In this document: piece by piece, positions 7,526 to 16,191 of the stretch
Numbering within the stretch: position 1 is the stretch's first letter
Layout of the letters: each line of letters opens with the position of its first letter
From: Oceanicola sp.
GTDB lineage: Bacteria > Pseudomonadota > Alphaproteobacteria > Rhodobacterales > Rhodobacteraceae
Direction: 5' to 3'
Assembly: GCA_017792405.1 (NCBI GenBank)
Contig: CP051231.1
Coordinates: 4,196,795 to 4,260,794 of the forward strand
DNA: 64,000 nucleotides
Made by a program: the position numbers and the translations under genes
Notes under the pieces: generated by a model
Told to the model about the DNA's origin: nothing
Database searches by the model: none
The model's input: the letters and a program-made list of their open reading frames with translations, nothing else

Positions 7526-8497
7526 CGCGGCGCCTTCCACCGGCCAGAGCACCCCGGCACCTGCCACCCCCAATCCGGCCTGCGGGAGCACGTAATCCAC
7601 CCGCAGGTTGCCGGGGCCGTCCCAATCCACCGTGTCCTGCGCGGGCGGGCCGCGGTGCCCGGTGTGGGCCTCCGCCATGCCGCCCGGCCCCTCTGGCTTC
7701 GGGTCTTGCAACGGGCCGCCCAGCAGCGCCGCCAGCACCTCCCGTCGGCCCTCACCGTCCATTGGGTCCACGTTCAGGCGCCCGGCGACAACGGCAGGCC
7801 CACCCGGCGGGCCGCCGAGGCCACCCTCCAGATAAATCTGCCACATCCGCAACTCATCCTCCGCCCGCCGCCCGTTGCGGTCCTCCTCGCCGTCAAACAC
7901 CGGCGGCGTGGCAGAAAGCGCCAGCAGATGCAGCGCTCCCCCCGGCAGTTCCACCGGAACATCCCAATGCGCGACGGAAGAGAGCCGCTGCACCGCCGCC
8001 GCCTCATCCGAGGCAAACCAAGGGTCGCCCCCCGGCAGATTGCGCCAGAGCACGGTGGTCAGCTCGGTCACATCGCCCAGCGGGTAGCGGCTGAGCACCG
8101 CCATGCTGCCTTCGCCGGGAAACCGGCCAAAACCCTGCGCATCCTCCGGTTCCTCCACCCGCCCGTCGCCATCAAGATCCAGCCCGCTGCGCACCCCAGT
8201 GTTGCCCGGCGCAGTGAAGAGGTGAGGGTAGGGGGCGCCCGCTTCGGCCAGACGCCCTTCAAACGCCTCCAGCGTGGCGCCTTGGGCGTCCATGTCGATG
8301 CCGGTCAGTAGCAGCACATCCGCATCGGACGCGCGGATCACCTCCACCACGGCCTCCACCTGTGCCTCGCCTCTCAGGATATCGCGCAGCAAAAGCCCCG
8401 GCCCCTTGCGGGTCAGCTCCGGTGAAAAGCTCGCGATCCGGACCGTTTCGGCCGATGCAGGTGTGAACAGGAGTGCCGCAACCGCGGCAAGCGTCAG
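7445..8497 (-). CDS. Endonuclease/exonuclease/phosphatase family secreted protein (probable CTG start)
   Basis: About 350 residues with the EEP-fold pattern: ETVRIASFSPELTRKGPG, DADVLLLTGIDMDAQG, a metal-type DLDGDGRVEEPEDAQG insertion, and a late DWDGPGNLRVDYVLPQ with a terminal SRHRLVWVDL. The central catalytic histidines are recognisable but divergent, so activity is uncertain. The hydrophobic leader LTLAAVAALLFTPASA-ET suggests export to the periplasm. No ATG, GTG or TTG lies in frame near the leader. The only sensible start is the CTG at 8497, whose last two bases begin the TGA stop of the upstream gene (CTGA), implying translational coupling. It overlaps the convergent gene by 81 bp. 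Confidence 0.75.
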   Translation of the reverse strand: MTLAAVAALLFTPASAETVRIASFSPELTRKGPGLLLRDILRGEAQVEAVVEVIRASDADVLLLTGIDMDAQGATLEAFEGRLAEAGAPYPHLFTAPGNTGVRSGLDLDGDGRVEEPEDAQGFGRFPGEGSMAVLSRYPLGDVTELTTVLWRNLPGGDPWFASDEAAAVQRLSSVAHWDVPVELPGGALHLLALSATPPVFDGEEDRNGRRAEDELRMWQIYLEGGLGGPPGGPAVVAGRLNVDPMDGEGRREVLAALLGGPLQDPKPEGPGGMAEAHTGHRGPPAQDTVDWDGPGNLRVDYVLPQAGLGVAGAGVLWPVEGAALNGLSLATAQAASRHRLVWVDLVLDR

Positions 8498-9345
8498 GCG
8501 GTGGCCAGCGTGTCGGTCACGTCGCCTTGCTGTTTCGCCTCGCTGGTGCGGCGGCGCTTCTGCTCGATCATCGAGGCGATCCGCCCCATGGCGATGCCGC
8601 GCATGAACAGCGAAGAAGGAAGAAAGGCCCATGCCGCCATCGTCCAGATCAGGGTCTGCGGGGCTTCCATCGCGAGCGGGCTGAACACCACTGCCGCCAT
8701 CTTGGCCACCGCCGGTGCCACGAAGGGTAGCAGGAAACCGAGGGTGATGTTGAGCCTTGCGTCGCGGTTGAGCCGGTCCACCACATCGCCGCCCGTTGTC
8801 GGGTCAAAGGTGGGCAGGTTCACCCAAACGTTGAAGGCGCCCGAGCGGGTGGGCCAGCCGCCCGCGCGGATGTAGATCACGAAGACCGCCAGCGAGATCA
8901 GCGAAGTGAGGTAAGAGATGCCCGCCGCCGAGCGCACGAGGTCCACATGTTCCGGGCTGACAGACGCAGGCAGGCTCAGGAGCACGAGCTGCACAGGGCT
9001 GTACGGAAAGTCGATCGCATCGCCGATGAGCCGCCCGACGGCCTCGGTGAACACGGTCAGGCCGCTCTCTTCCACTTGCCCACGGCAGAGCATGGTCAGC
9101 AGGAAGACGGTGACGAAAAGCGTGATGAATCTCAGCCGGTTGAACGGCGGTGCATCCCGAAATTCCACAAGGCTCGGATAGTGCGAGGCGTATTCAAAGA
9201 TCGTCAGGCCCGCTGCAAACAGGGCCAGCAGTGCGGTGACCTGCGCGGCATCAGGGCCGATGCGCGGCAGCAGCAGAGAAGGCGTTGCAATCAGCAACGC
9301 GACAAGTCCTGCGCGCACCAAGGCGCCTGTGATCCGGGTGATCAC
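8494..9345 (-). CDS. Conserved multipass membrane protein of unknown function
   Basis: About 283 residues with five to six hydrophobic helices (for example LVALLIATPSLLLP, ITLFVTVFLLTMLC, LTSLISLAVFVIYIRAG) and a basic C-terminal tail IEQKRRRTSEAKQQ. I do not recognise the family. The start is ambiguous: GTG at 9345 has AAAGGGA about 7 bases upstream and gives a natural N-terminus, while ATG at 9381 has no clear ribosome site and would add 12 polar residues. It is coupled by a CTGA overlap to the secreted EEP-like gene downstream, so the two probably work together at the envelope. Confidence 0.7.
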   Translation of the reverse strand: MITRITGALVRAGLVALLIATPSLLLPRIGPDAAQVTALLALFAAGLTIFEYASHYPSLVEFRDAPPFNRLRFITLFVTVFLLTMLCRGQVEESGLTVFTEAVGRLIGDAIDFPYSPVQLVLLSLPASVSPEHVDLVRSAAGISYLTSLISLAVFVIYIRAGGWPTRSGAFNVWVNLPTFDPTTGGDVVDRLNRDARLNITLGFLLPFVAPAVAKMAAVVFSPLAMEAPQTLIWTMAAWAFLPSSLFMRGIAMGRIASMIEQKRRRTSEAKQQGDVTDTLATA

Positions 9346-9381
9346 TGCTCGATCCCTTTCCCGCAGCCGGCTCCAGTGCAT

Positions 9382-9784
9382 TGCCGAAGGCCGTTGTCCG
9401 CGGTGTTCCGCCGATTAAGACGGTATGCCTCAACTTTGCCCAATTTTTGCCGTCTTTCGTTTGCCACCACAAGGTTCGGTTAAGGTTAACGAAATCAATT
9501 TGGCAGTTTCGCGGGCCAACTGGTGCGGCTTTGCATCAAATTGCTGGCAGAAAGGTGGCCGTCCGGGGTGCAATCGCAACATATTGTGGATGCAGCAAAA
9601 TTCGCCCCAACGCGAACCTGCCCTGTGCCTCGAGCCGACACGGATTAGTTGAATCACCGAAGAAAACACTCACCCTAGGCGGAGAGCCACATTCTGCGGG
9701 GCAGGGGGATGCGGTTGATCTGGATCAAGACACATTCACAAAAGAGAATATAATATCATCGGGCCTCATCAAGGAGACCCGATC
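9382..9784. other. AT-richer intergenic region upstream of an FNR-type promoter
   Basis: About 400 bp between divergent genes with no convincing ORF. Base composition is clearly lower in GC than the flanking genes. The only strong signal is the FNR box/-10 pair at its right end (9715-9754). Short TTAAC-like words near 9480-9490 do not form a clear regulator site. Confidence 0.6.
9715..9761 (+). promoter_or_regulatory. FNR/FnrL-type class II promoter
   Basis: TTGATCTGGATCAA at 9715-9728 is a perfect match to TTGAT-N4-ATCAA. A perfect -10 hexamer TATAAT lies at 9749-9754, predicting transcription from about 9761. The FNR box would then be centred near -40, the classical position for FNR activation. 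The start codon is at 9785, so the leader is about 24 nt. This predicts induction of the next gene at low oxygen. Confidence 0.85.
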
Positions 9785-10984
9785 ATGCAACCCCGATCCC
9801 GCACAGGCTACGTGCCTCTCTACTTCCTCGCCGCCCTCGGCGCGGGTGGCCTCATGGTCACCTTCTTTCTCTACCTGATGTTCTGGGTGCCGCACCCGGG
9901 CCAGACCGTGCCGGTGTTCGAAGATATCCTGGCCGCCTTCCTCGCAGGCACGCCGATTACAAAGGCGATGATCGTCACCGCATGGGCCGGTATCGCCACC
10001 TTCGCCTTTCTCATGCTCCGCTCGCTTATGTGGAATCTGCGCACCCTTGCCGCCTTCCGCGCAACGCCGGGCTTCGATGCGCTCATGGGCTCCAACGCGG
10101 GCAGCCAACTCATGGCCGTGCCGCTGGCGCTAGCCATGGCGGTGAACGGCGGCTTCATCCTCGGCCTCGTCTTCGTGCCCGGCATGTGGAACGTGGTCGA
10201 ATATCTCTTCCCCCTCGCTATGGTCGCCTTCCTCGCCATCGGAGGCTACGGGCTCAGGCTCTATGGCCGTTTCCTCGCCGCGCGGATCGGAAAGGGTGGC
10301 ATTGATTGTGCCAGCAACAACAGCTTCTCCCAGACGCTGCCCGCTTTTGCCTTTGCCATGGTGGGTGTCGGCCTCGCCGCGCCAGCTGCCATGAGCGCGG
10401 TCAAGGCAACGGTCGCTGTGTCGCTCATGCTGTCGAGTTTCTTCATCCTGCTGGCGCTGGTGATCGCACTGGTCACCATGATCATGGGCCTGCGCGCCAT
10501 GATGGAACACGGCGCCAACCCCGAGGCCGCGCCGACCCTGCTCATCGCCATCCCGCTCCTGACCGTTGTCGCCATCGCCTGGCTCCGCCAGAGCCACGGG
10601 CTGCACGTACACCTCGATGTGCACGGCGGCCTGGCGACCAGCTTCACCCTGCTGCTACCGCTCCTTGCCCTGCAACTCGTCACCGCCCTCTTCGGGCTGA
10701 CGGTGCTTCGGGCGCAGGGCTACTTCGCCCGCTTCATCTCCGGCCCCGAGCGCTCCCCCGCCAGCTACGCGCTGGTCTGCCCCGGCGTGGCGCTCTCTGT
10801 CATGCTCCAGTTCTTCGTGAACAAGGGGCTGGTGGGCGCAGGCGTGATCGAAAAGTTCTCCGCCGTGTACTGGGCCGCGACCACCCCGGCGCTTCTTCTG
10901 CAAGTCGCCACCATCGCCCTGGTGCTCAAGCTTAACGCCAAGCACTTCGGCGGCGCGCGCACTCCGGTCGCATTGGCGGTGTAG
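9785..10984 (+). CDS. Multipass membrane protein under FNR-type control (TsoY-like?)
   Basis: 399 residues with about ten hydrophobic segments. The N-terminus YVPLYFLAALGAGGLMVTFF and the motif NNSFSQTLPAFAFAMVGVG followed by LAAPAAMS resemble a family that databases call TsoY (seleno)proteins, as I remember it; I am not certain. Here the frame has an ordinary cysteine (IDCASNN) and no in-frame UGA. Overall it resembles anion-channel or tellurite-resistance-type bundles. GAGAC upstream is a weak ribosome site. The perfect FNR promoter indicates a role in microaerobic or anaerobic metabolism, perhaps sulfur or anion transport, which is inference. Confidence 0.7.
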   Translation: MQPRSRTGYVPLYFLAALGAGGLMVTFFLYLMFWVPHPGQTVPVFEDILAAFLAGTPITKAMIVTAWAGIATFAFLMLRSLMWNLRTLAAFRATPGFDALMGSNAGSQLMAVPLALAMAVNGGFILGLVFVPGMWNVVEYLFPLAMVAFLAIGGYGLRLYGRFLAARIGKGGIDCASNNSFSQTLPAFAFAMVGVGLAAPAAMSAVKATVAVSLMLSSFFILLALVIALVTMIMGLRAMMEHGANPEAAPTLLIAIPLLTVVAIAWLRQSHGLHVHLDVHGGLATSFTLLLPLLALQLVTALFGLTVLRAQGYFARFISGPERSPASYALVCPGVALSVMLQFFVNKGLVGAGVIEKFSAVYWAATTPALLLQVATIALVLKLNAKHFGGARTPVALAV

Positions 10985-10997
10985 CGCGCCACCCAAC

Positions 10998-11022
10998 AAA
11001 AAAGGGGGCCGCAACGGCCCCC
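10998..11022 (-). terminator. Rho-independent terminator for leuC-leuD
   Basis: On the minus strand an 8-bp stem GGGGGCCG-TTG-CGGCCCCC (11022 to 11004) is followed by six T residues (11003-10998), directly after the leuD stop. On the plus strand it can also serve the convergent membrane-protein gene, but there the A-tract precedes the stem, so the minus direction is favoured. Confidence 0.88.
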
Positions 11023-11044
11023 TCCTGCTGTTCTCAGCCGAGCG

Positions 11045-11650
11045 TCAAACCCAGGGCCGCTCCTGCGACGCCTTCGCCTCGAAGCTCTCGATGCTGGCGG
11101 CCTTCTCCATCGTCAGGCCAATATCATCCAGACCGTTCAGCAGGCAGTGCTTCTTGAACGGGTCCAGATCGAAGGTCACCTTGCCGCCATCCGGCCCGGT
11201 GATCTCCTGCGCTTCCAGATCCACCGTCACCACCGCATTGGCGCCGCGCTCGGCGTCGTCCATCAGCTTGTCCACATCTTCCTGCGGCAGCACGATCGGC
11301 AGGATGCCGTTCTTGAAGCAGTTGTTGTAGAAGATGTCGGCGAAGCTGGTGGAGATCACGCAGCGGATACCAAAATCGGCCAGCGCCCAAGGGGCATGCT
11401 CGCGTGAGGAGCCACAGCCGAAGTTATCACCCGCGACGATGATCTTGGCCTCGCGGTAGGCCGGCTTGTTCAGCACGAAATCCTCGATCTCGTTGCCCTG
11501 CCGGTCATAGCGCATCTCGTCAAAGAGGTTCACGCCAAGGCCGGAGCGCTTGATCGTCTTCAGGAACACCTTGGGGATGATCATGTCGGTGTCGATGTTG
11601 ACCAGCGGCATGGGCGCCGCGATCCCGGTGAGTTTGTCGAATTTTTCCAT
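11045..11650 (-). CDS. leuD: 3-isopropylmalate dehydratase small subunit
   Basis: 201 residues, typical for LeuD. With LeuC it isomerises 2-isopropylmalate to 3-isopropylmalate in the cytoplasm. Visible features are the N-terminal MEKFDKLTGIAAPMPLVNID, the conserved IIVAGDNFGCGSSREHAPWAL substrate loop, and ISTSFADIFYNNCFKNGILP. The ATG at 11650 has AAGGA upstream. It is the last gene of the leuC-ORF-leuD unit, 11 bp after the small ORF, and ends at a strong terminator. Confidence 0.98.
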   Translation of the reverse strand: MEKFDKLTGIAAPMPLVNIDTDMIIPKVFLKTIKRSGLGVNLFDEMRYDRQGNEIEDFVLNKPAYREAKIIVAGDNFGCGSSREHAPWALADFGIRCVISTSFADIFYNNCFKNGILPIVLPQEDVDKLMDDAERGANAVVTVDLEAQEITGPDGGKVTFDLDPFKKHCLLNGLDDIGLTMEKAASIESFEAKASQERPWV

Positions 11651-11661
11651 ATCGGTCGTCC

Positions 11662-11949
11662 TTATCCGGCGGTCCGGGCGGCATGGGCCGCCAGGTAATC
11701 GCCGTAGGTTTCAGTATCGGGGCCACGTGGGGCGAGGAACTCCTCGGCCTCCGCTTGCGGCAGCGCGATTGTCACGGCGCGGGCCTTGGCCGTGTCGAAC
11801 TCGGCTTCCGTGAGCGGCCCGTCGCCCTTGCTCACGAGGGTCATCACTTCCGAGAAGGAGGGAATGGGCACGAGCACCAGCCCGCCGGGATTATCCAGCG
11901 CGCTGAGCTCGCCCCAAGGGCCAACCTTATGCGGAGCGAGGGCGCTCAC
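11662..11949 (-). CDS. Small uncharacterised protein between leuC and leuD
   Basis: 95 residues, starting at a GTG whose last bases form the leuC stop (GTGA), so translation should be coupled to leuC. The protein has a hydrophobic stretch PGGLVLVPIPSFSEVMTLVS and an acidic, alanine-rich C-terminal half with no membrane segment, signal peptide or recognisable motif. The frame looks real: it sits tightly between leuC and leuD, and its composition is protein-like compared with the arginine-rich antisense frames. I do not recognise the family. The position suggests an accessory role for the isopropylmalate isomerase, such as assembly or regulation, but nothing in the sequence shows this. Confidence 0.72.
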   Translation of the reverse strand: MSALAPHKVGPWGELSALDNPGGLVLVPIPSFSEVMTLVSKGDGPLTEAEFDTAKARAVTIALPQAEAEEFLAPRGPDTETYGDYLAAHAARTAG

Positions 11950-13352
11950 ATCATCTCCCGAACGTCGGTCAGCTTGCCGGTGATCGCCGCCGCGGCTGCC
12001 ATGGCCGGGCTCACCAAGTGGGTGCGGCCCTTGTAGCCCTGCCGCCCCTCGAAGTTGCGGTTCGAGGTGGAGGCGCAGCGCTCGCCCTCCGCCAACTGGT
12101 CGGGGTTCATCGCAAGGCACATCGAGCAGCCCGCGAGGCGCCACTCGAAGCCAGCTTCCTTGAAGATGTCCGCAAGGCCCTCTTCTTCGGCCTGCGCCCG
12201 CACGAGGCCGGAGCCGGGCACCACCATGGCGCGCATCCCGTCCTTCACCTTCTTGCCCTTCAAAATCGCCGCGGCGGCCCGCAGATCTTCGATCCGGCCG
12301 TTGGTGCAGGAGCCGATGAACACCGTGTCGATCTCGATATCGCTCAGCTTCTGGCCCGCCGTCAGCCCCATGTACTCGATAGAGCGCCGCGCGGCCTCGA
12401 CCTTGCCACCCTTGAAGCTCTCGGGCGCGGGCACGACCTCGGTGATTGGCAGCACGTCCTCGGGCGAGGTGCCCCATGTGACCACGGGGGCGATATCCTC
12501 GCCCTTGATGGTGATGACCATGTCCCAATGGGCGTCATCATCCGAGTAGAGCGTCTTCCACCAGTTCAGAGCGGCTTCCCACTGCGCACCCTTGGGGGCG
12601 TGGGGGCGGCCTTTGACGTATTCATAGGTGGTCTCGTCGGGGGCGATAAGGCCCGCACGAGCACCGCCCTCAATGGCCATGTTGCACACGGTCATCCGGC
12701 CTTCCATCGAGAGCGCGCGGATCGCCTCGCCGCAATACTCGATCACGTAGCCGGTGCCGCCGCCGGTGCCGGTGTGGCCGATCACGCTGAGGGTGATGTC
12801 CTTCGCGGTCACGCCGGGCCGGAGCTGGCCGGTGATCTCCACCTTCATGTTCTTCGATTTCTTCTGGATCAGCGTCTGGGTGGCGAGCACATGCTCCACC
12901 TCCGAGGTGCCGATGCCATGCGCCAGCGCCCCGAATGCGCCGTGAGTGGCGGTGTGACTGTCGCCGCAGACCACGGTCATGCCGGGCAGGGTCCAGCCCT
13001 GCTCAGGACCAACGATGTGCACGATGCCCTGCCGGATGTCGCTCACCGGGTAGTAATGCACGCCAAATTCCTTGGCGTTCTTGTCCAGCGCTTCCACCTG
13101 AATGCGGCTGTCTTCCGTCATCTGGCTCGGGTCGTCGCGGCCCGCCGTGGTGGGCACGTTGTGGTCCGGCACGGCAATGGTCTTGTCGGGGGCATGCACC
13201 TTGCGCCCCGACATGCGCAGCCCTTCAAAGGCCTGCGGGCTGGTCACCTCGTGAACGAGGTGCCGGTCGATGTAGAGCAGGCAGGTGCCATCCTCGGCCT
13301 CATGGGCCACATGGGCATCCCAGATTTTGTCATAGAGTGTCTTGGGGGACAT
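11946..13352 (-). CDS. leuC: 3-isopropylmalate dehydratase large subunit
   Basis: 468 residues, normal length. The aconitase-type Fe-S cluster cysteines are visible in IGSCTNGRIEDL and AGCSMCLAMNPDQL. Also present are HLVHEVTSPQAFEGLR near the N-terminus and CGDSHTATHGAFGALAHGIG. It acts with LeuD in leucine biosynthesis. The ATG at 13352 has GGGAGAGG upstream. It is the first gene of a three-gene unit; the 332-bp upstream region must hold its promoter. Confidence 0.98.
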   Translation of the reverse strand: MSPKTLYDKIWDAHVAHEAEDGTCLLYIDRHLVHEVTSPQAFEGLRMSGRKVHAPDKTIAVPDHNVPTTAGRDDPSQMTEDSRIQVEALDKNAKEFGVHYYPVSDIRQGIVHIVGPEQGWTLPGMTVVCGDSHTATHGAFGALAHGIGTSEVEHVLATQTLIQKKSKNMKVEITGQLRPGVTAKDITLSVIGHTGTGGGTGYVIEYCGEAIRALSMEGRMTVCNMAIEGGARAGLIAPDETTYEYVKGRPHAPKGAQWEAALNWWKTLYSDDDAHWDMVITIKGEDIAPVVTWGTSPEDVLPITEVVPAPESFKGGKVEAARRSIEYMGLTAGQKLSDIEIDTVFIGSCTNGRIEDLRAAAAILKGKKVKDGMRAMVVPGSGLVRAQAEEEGLADIFKEAGFEWRLAGCSMCLAMNPDQLAEGERCASTSNRNFEGRQGYKGRTHLVSPAMAAAAAITGKLTDVREMM

Positions 13353-13684
13353 CGGTCCTCTCCCTTGATAGTCTTTGGGGGTTCGAGTCTGGAGGGCGCA
13401 CCAATGGCGCCGCGCCTCATAGCGAGGCGAGGATCGTCAGGGTCGCGCCAAAGAACCGCCACGGCAGGCGGGCCCGGTCGTCCATATCGAAAACCACTCT
13501 CATGACCCGGGGAGATACACCCGCAAGGCCTTTGCGGCAAGAGGAGTCGCGCCTGTGCCGCCACCTCCCCCGTGGGGGTATGCGATAGCCACGGTCGGCA
13601 GTTTTGGTGCGGAATCTGCCGTGTCGCCAGACACTTGCCCCAAGTTCACTCGCCGTGCCACGATAGCGGGGGAGGTGGGATCGG
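13353..13684. other. Divergent intergenic region between leuC and mscS
   Basis: 332 bp. It must contain promoters for both directions. On the minus strand a 28-codon ORF (13503-13417, beginning MRVVFDMDDRARL and ending GATLTILASL) lies just ahead of leuC, without a clear ribosome site. It is not leucine-rich enough to be a typical leucine leader peptide. A C5/G5 micro-hairpin lies near 13566-13577. No T-tract attenuator was seen. Confidence 0.5.
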
Positions 13685-15055
13685 ATGAACCCCGACGAGC
13701 AGTCACAGCAGATCGAAGCGCTGCAACAGCATTTCACCGGCCTTCTCGGGCTGGCCGAGAGCTTCCTCGTCTCCATGCTCCAGCCCTGGCGGCTCTACCA
13801 ACTAGCCATCGTCGTCGGCCTTTTCGCCGGCGCATGGCTGGTCCGCAAGGCGGTGTCGCCCCGCATGCGCGGCTGGATGCGCACGCTGGAAGGCCGACCG
13901 AAGTGGCAGCTCCGCGTGCTGCTTGTGCTCGAACAGCGCCTCACGCTGATTTTCTTCGTGATGTTCTCATGGGCCACCTTCTGGATCATGAAGGAGGTCA
14001 CCTGGCCCTCCCGCAGCTACATCATCGGCATCGTGGCCACCATCGCCACGGCCTGGCTGATCATCGGCCTCGCCACCCGCCTGATCCGCAACCAGTTTCT
14101 CCGCCGCGTGGTGCGCTGGGGCGCGTGGATCTGGGTCACGCTCTACTTCCTTGGCCTCTGGGAGGGCGCCTCCGACCTGATGGAAGGCGTCGCGCTGGAG
14201 GTGGGCGAGTTCCGCCTCTCAGTCCTAGGGCTGCTGAAGGCGCTGATCATCACCGGTCTGCTGTTCTTCTTCGCCCGCGTTATCCTCAAGGGCGCACAGG
14301 GCAAGATCCGCACCAACAAAGACATCTCGCCCTCGATGCAGGAACTGATCATCAAGGTCCTGCAAATCGTCCTCTTCGGCGCGGCCTTCTTCCTTGGCCT
14401 GAAGGCAGTCGGCTTCGACCTGACCGGCCTCGCCGTGCTCTCCGGTGCCATCGGTATCGGCCTCGGCTTCGGGCTTCAGAAGGTGGTGTCGAACCTCGTC
14501 TCGGGCGTGATCATCCTGCTCGACAAGTCGATCAAACCGGGCGACGTGATCTCGCTGGGCGATACCTTCGGCTGGATCAATTCGCTCGGCGCCCGCTACG
14601 TCTCGGTCGTCACCCGCGACGGCAAGGAATACCTGATCCCGAACGAAGACCTGATTACCGGGCAGGTGGTGAACTGGTCGCACTCCAATGATTACGTCCG
14701 GCTCGATATCTTCTTCGGCACCGCCTACCACGACGATCCGCACGCCGTCCGCAAGATCGCAATCGAAGCCGCCAAGAGCGTCGACCGCGTGCTCACATGG
14801 CGCCCGCCGGTCTGCCATATCGTCGGCTTCGGCGACAGCTCGGTGGATTACATCCTGCGCTTCTGGATCGAAGACCCGACAGGCGGCCTGACGAACATCC
14901 GCGGCAACGTGTTTCTCGCGCTCTGGGATGCCTTCAAGGAGAATGACATCTCCATCCCCTTCCCGCAGCGCGAAGTCCGGATGCTGGCCGACGAAGACCC
15001 ATCACAGCCGGCCGACGCAAAGAACAAGGCCGAGGCCGCAGGCAAGGCAGACTGA
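13685..15055 (+). CDS. MscS family mechanosensitive ion channel
   Basis: 456 residues. Several N-terminal membrane segments (about residues 40-210) precede the pore-lining helix AIGIGLGFGLQKVVSNLVSG (about 255-275), the MscS signature. The beta domain follows, with SIKPGDVISLGDTFGWINSLGARY and IPNEDLITGQVVNWS. The C-terminal alpha/beta vestibule ends in a charged lysine/alanine tail. It would release solutes on hypo-osmotic shock at the inner membrane. GGGAGG precedes the ATG. It is longer than the E. coli MscS core because of extra N-terminal helices. Confidence 0.94.
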   Translation: MNPDEQSQQIEALQQHFTGLLGLAESFLVSMLQPWRLYQLAIVVGLFAGAWLVRKAVSPRMRGWMRTLEGRPKWQLRVLLVLEQRLTLIFFVMFSWATFWIMKEVTWPSRSYIIGIVATIATAWLIIGLATRLIRNQFLRRVVRWGAWIWVTLYFLGLWEGASDLMEGVALEVGEFRLSVLGLLKALIITGLLFFFARVILKGAQGKIRTNKDISPSMQELIIKVLQIVLFGAAFFLGLKAVGFDLTGLAVLSGAIGIGLGFGLQKVVSNLVSGVIILLDKSIKPGDVISLGDTFGWINSLGARYVSVVTRDGKEYLIPNEDLITGQVVNWSHSNDYVRLDIFFGTAYHDDPHAVRKIAIEAAKSVDRVLTWRPPVCHIVGFGDSSVDYILRFWIEDPTGGLTNIRGNVFLALWDAFKENDISIPFPQREVRMLADEDPSQPADAKNKAEAAGKAD

Positions 15056-15094
15056 CCCGCACCGTCAGGGCGCACGGCCTAACGCCCCCAAACG

Positions 15095-15634
15095 CTACCC
15101 CACGCGCTCCGGTGGCCAAGGCCGGGAATCCTCTGCAGCGATCCACGCCTGCACCCACTCCGGCAGCACCTTGCCCGGATGGTCGGCAATCCCCAGCGCC
15201 TCCATCACTTCCACCGGTGGCACAATGCCCGACGAACCCGTCACCGCACTCCGAAACACGGCCTGCCCGCAGCAGGTTTCGCCGCGCCACATGCTCTGCT
15301 CGATGTAAATGAAGCGATGGTCCCAGCCGATCATCCGGCTCCGGGTGGAGAACTTCTGAAACATGGTGATCCGCTTGCGGTAGCGCACCGCCGAGCCTGC
15401 AATGGTCAGCCCCCAGCGCTTTGCCCGCAGCACCGGTACCAGCCCGGTGCGCCGTGCCAGCGGAATGCGGCCCAGATCGTACAGCGTGAGCGTGCGCCCG
15501 TTGTTCAGCTCCATCCAGAAATCCAGATCCCACGGCCAGCAGCGATGGTGGCTGATGTGGGTGCCGTCAAAGGGCAGGGCGGGCTGGCGGCCTGCGAGCC
15601 AGAGCTCCTTGGCCATGCGGATGAAAGGGTACAT
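15095..15634 (-). CDS. Hot-dog fold acyl-CoA thioesterase-like protein
   Basis: 179 residues from the ATG at 15634; a GTG three codons earlier is less likely. The pattern WPWDLDFWMELNNGRTLTLY, then DLGRIPLARRTGL and a later TRSRMIGWDHRFIYIEQ, fits the 4HBT/THEM6-like hot-dog family with the Asp-bearing active-site helix. It probably hydrolyses an acyl-CoA, but the substrate is unknown. It is convergent with mscS and divergent from yggT. Confidence 0.82.
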   Translation of the reverse strand: MYPFIRMAKELWLAGRQPALPFDGTHISHHRCWPWDLDFWMELNNGRTLTLYDLGRIPLARRTGLVPVLRAKRWGLTIAGSAVRYRKRITMFQKFSTRSRMIGWDHRFIYIEQSMWRGETCCGQAVFRSAVTGSSGIVPPVEVMEALGIADHPGKVLPEWVQAWIAAEDSRPWPPERVG

Positions 15635-15759
15635 GCGGCGCACCCTGCGCCGCCTGCCGCCAGCGTCAATCGCGACGTCACGGCACGGTTAAGCCTGTTG
15701 CAACTCTGGCCTGCCATGAATACCTACATCGCGGCCATTACGGAGACCCGCCCACGCTG

Positions 15760-16044
15760 ATGATCTACCAGTTGCTCGACCTCATCCTCGGTGTGGTTTT
15801 CTTCATCATGCTGGCCCACGTGATCATGAGCTGGCTGATCTCCTTCCAGATCCTCAACCTGCGCCAACCCTTCGTCTATCAGCTGTGGGATGGCCTCAAC
15901 CGCCTGCTCGAGCCGGTCTACCGCCCGATCCGCCGCGTGCTGCCCGACACCGGCGCGCTCGATCTTGCGCCTCTGGTCGCCTTCATCGTGGTGATCGCCC
16001 TGCGCAACATCATCCTGCCCGGCGTCTTCCAGCAACTGATCTGA
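15760..16044 (+). CDS. YggT family membrane protein
   Basis: 94 residues with two hydrophobic helices separated by a basic loop: VVFFIMLAHVIMSWLISFQI, then LEPVYRPIRRVLPDTGALDLAPL and VAFIVVIALRNIILP. This is the standard single-copy YggT arrangement. YggT proteins are small inner-membrane proteins of unclear role, linked to division and osmotic adaptation. It lies upstream of recQ, a common order in this group. Confidence 0.92.
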   Translation: MIYQLLDLILGVVFFIMLAHVIMSWLISFQILNLRQPFVYQLWDGLNRLLEPVYRPIRRVLPDTGALDLAPLVAFIVVIALRNIILPGVFQQLI

Positions 16045-16191
16045 GCGGCCCACGCGGGCAAAACCTCACGCCCACCTCTTAAAATCGTGACCGAAATCCC
16101 CTATCTTGAGGGCACCATCGCGGAAATTTCTGCCGCGGGGGGCAAGAAAAGTCATTCAAACCTCACCAAGTCATTTCGGGAGATCGAACCT

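Noticed and set aside
9425..9652. 75-residue ORF in the gap before the FNR promoter
   Set aside because: No ribosome site and an odd composition; it is more likely non-coding.
9785..10984. In-frame selenocysteine in the TsoY-like protein
   Set aside because: The frame has ordinary cysteine codons and no internal TGA.
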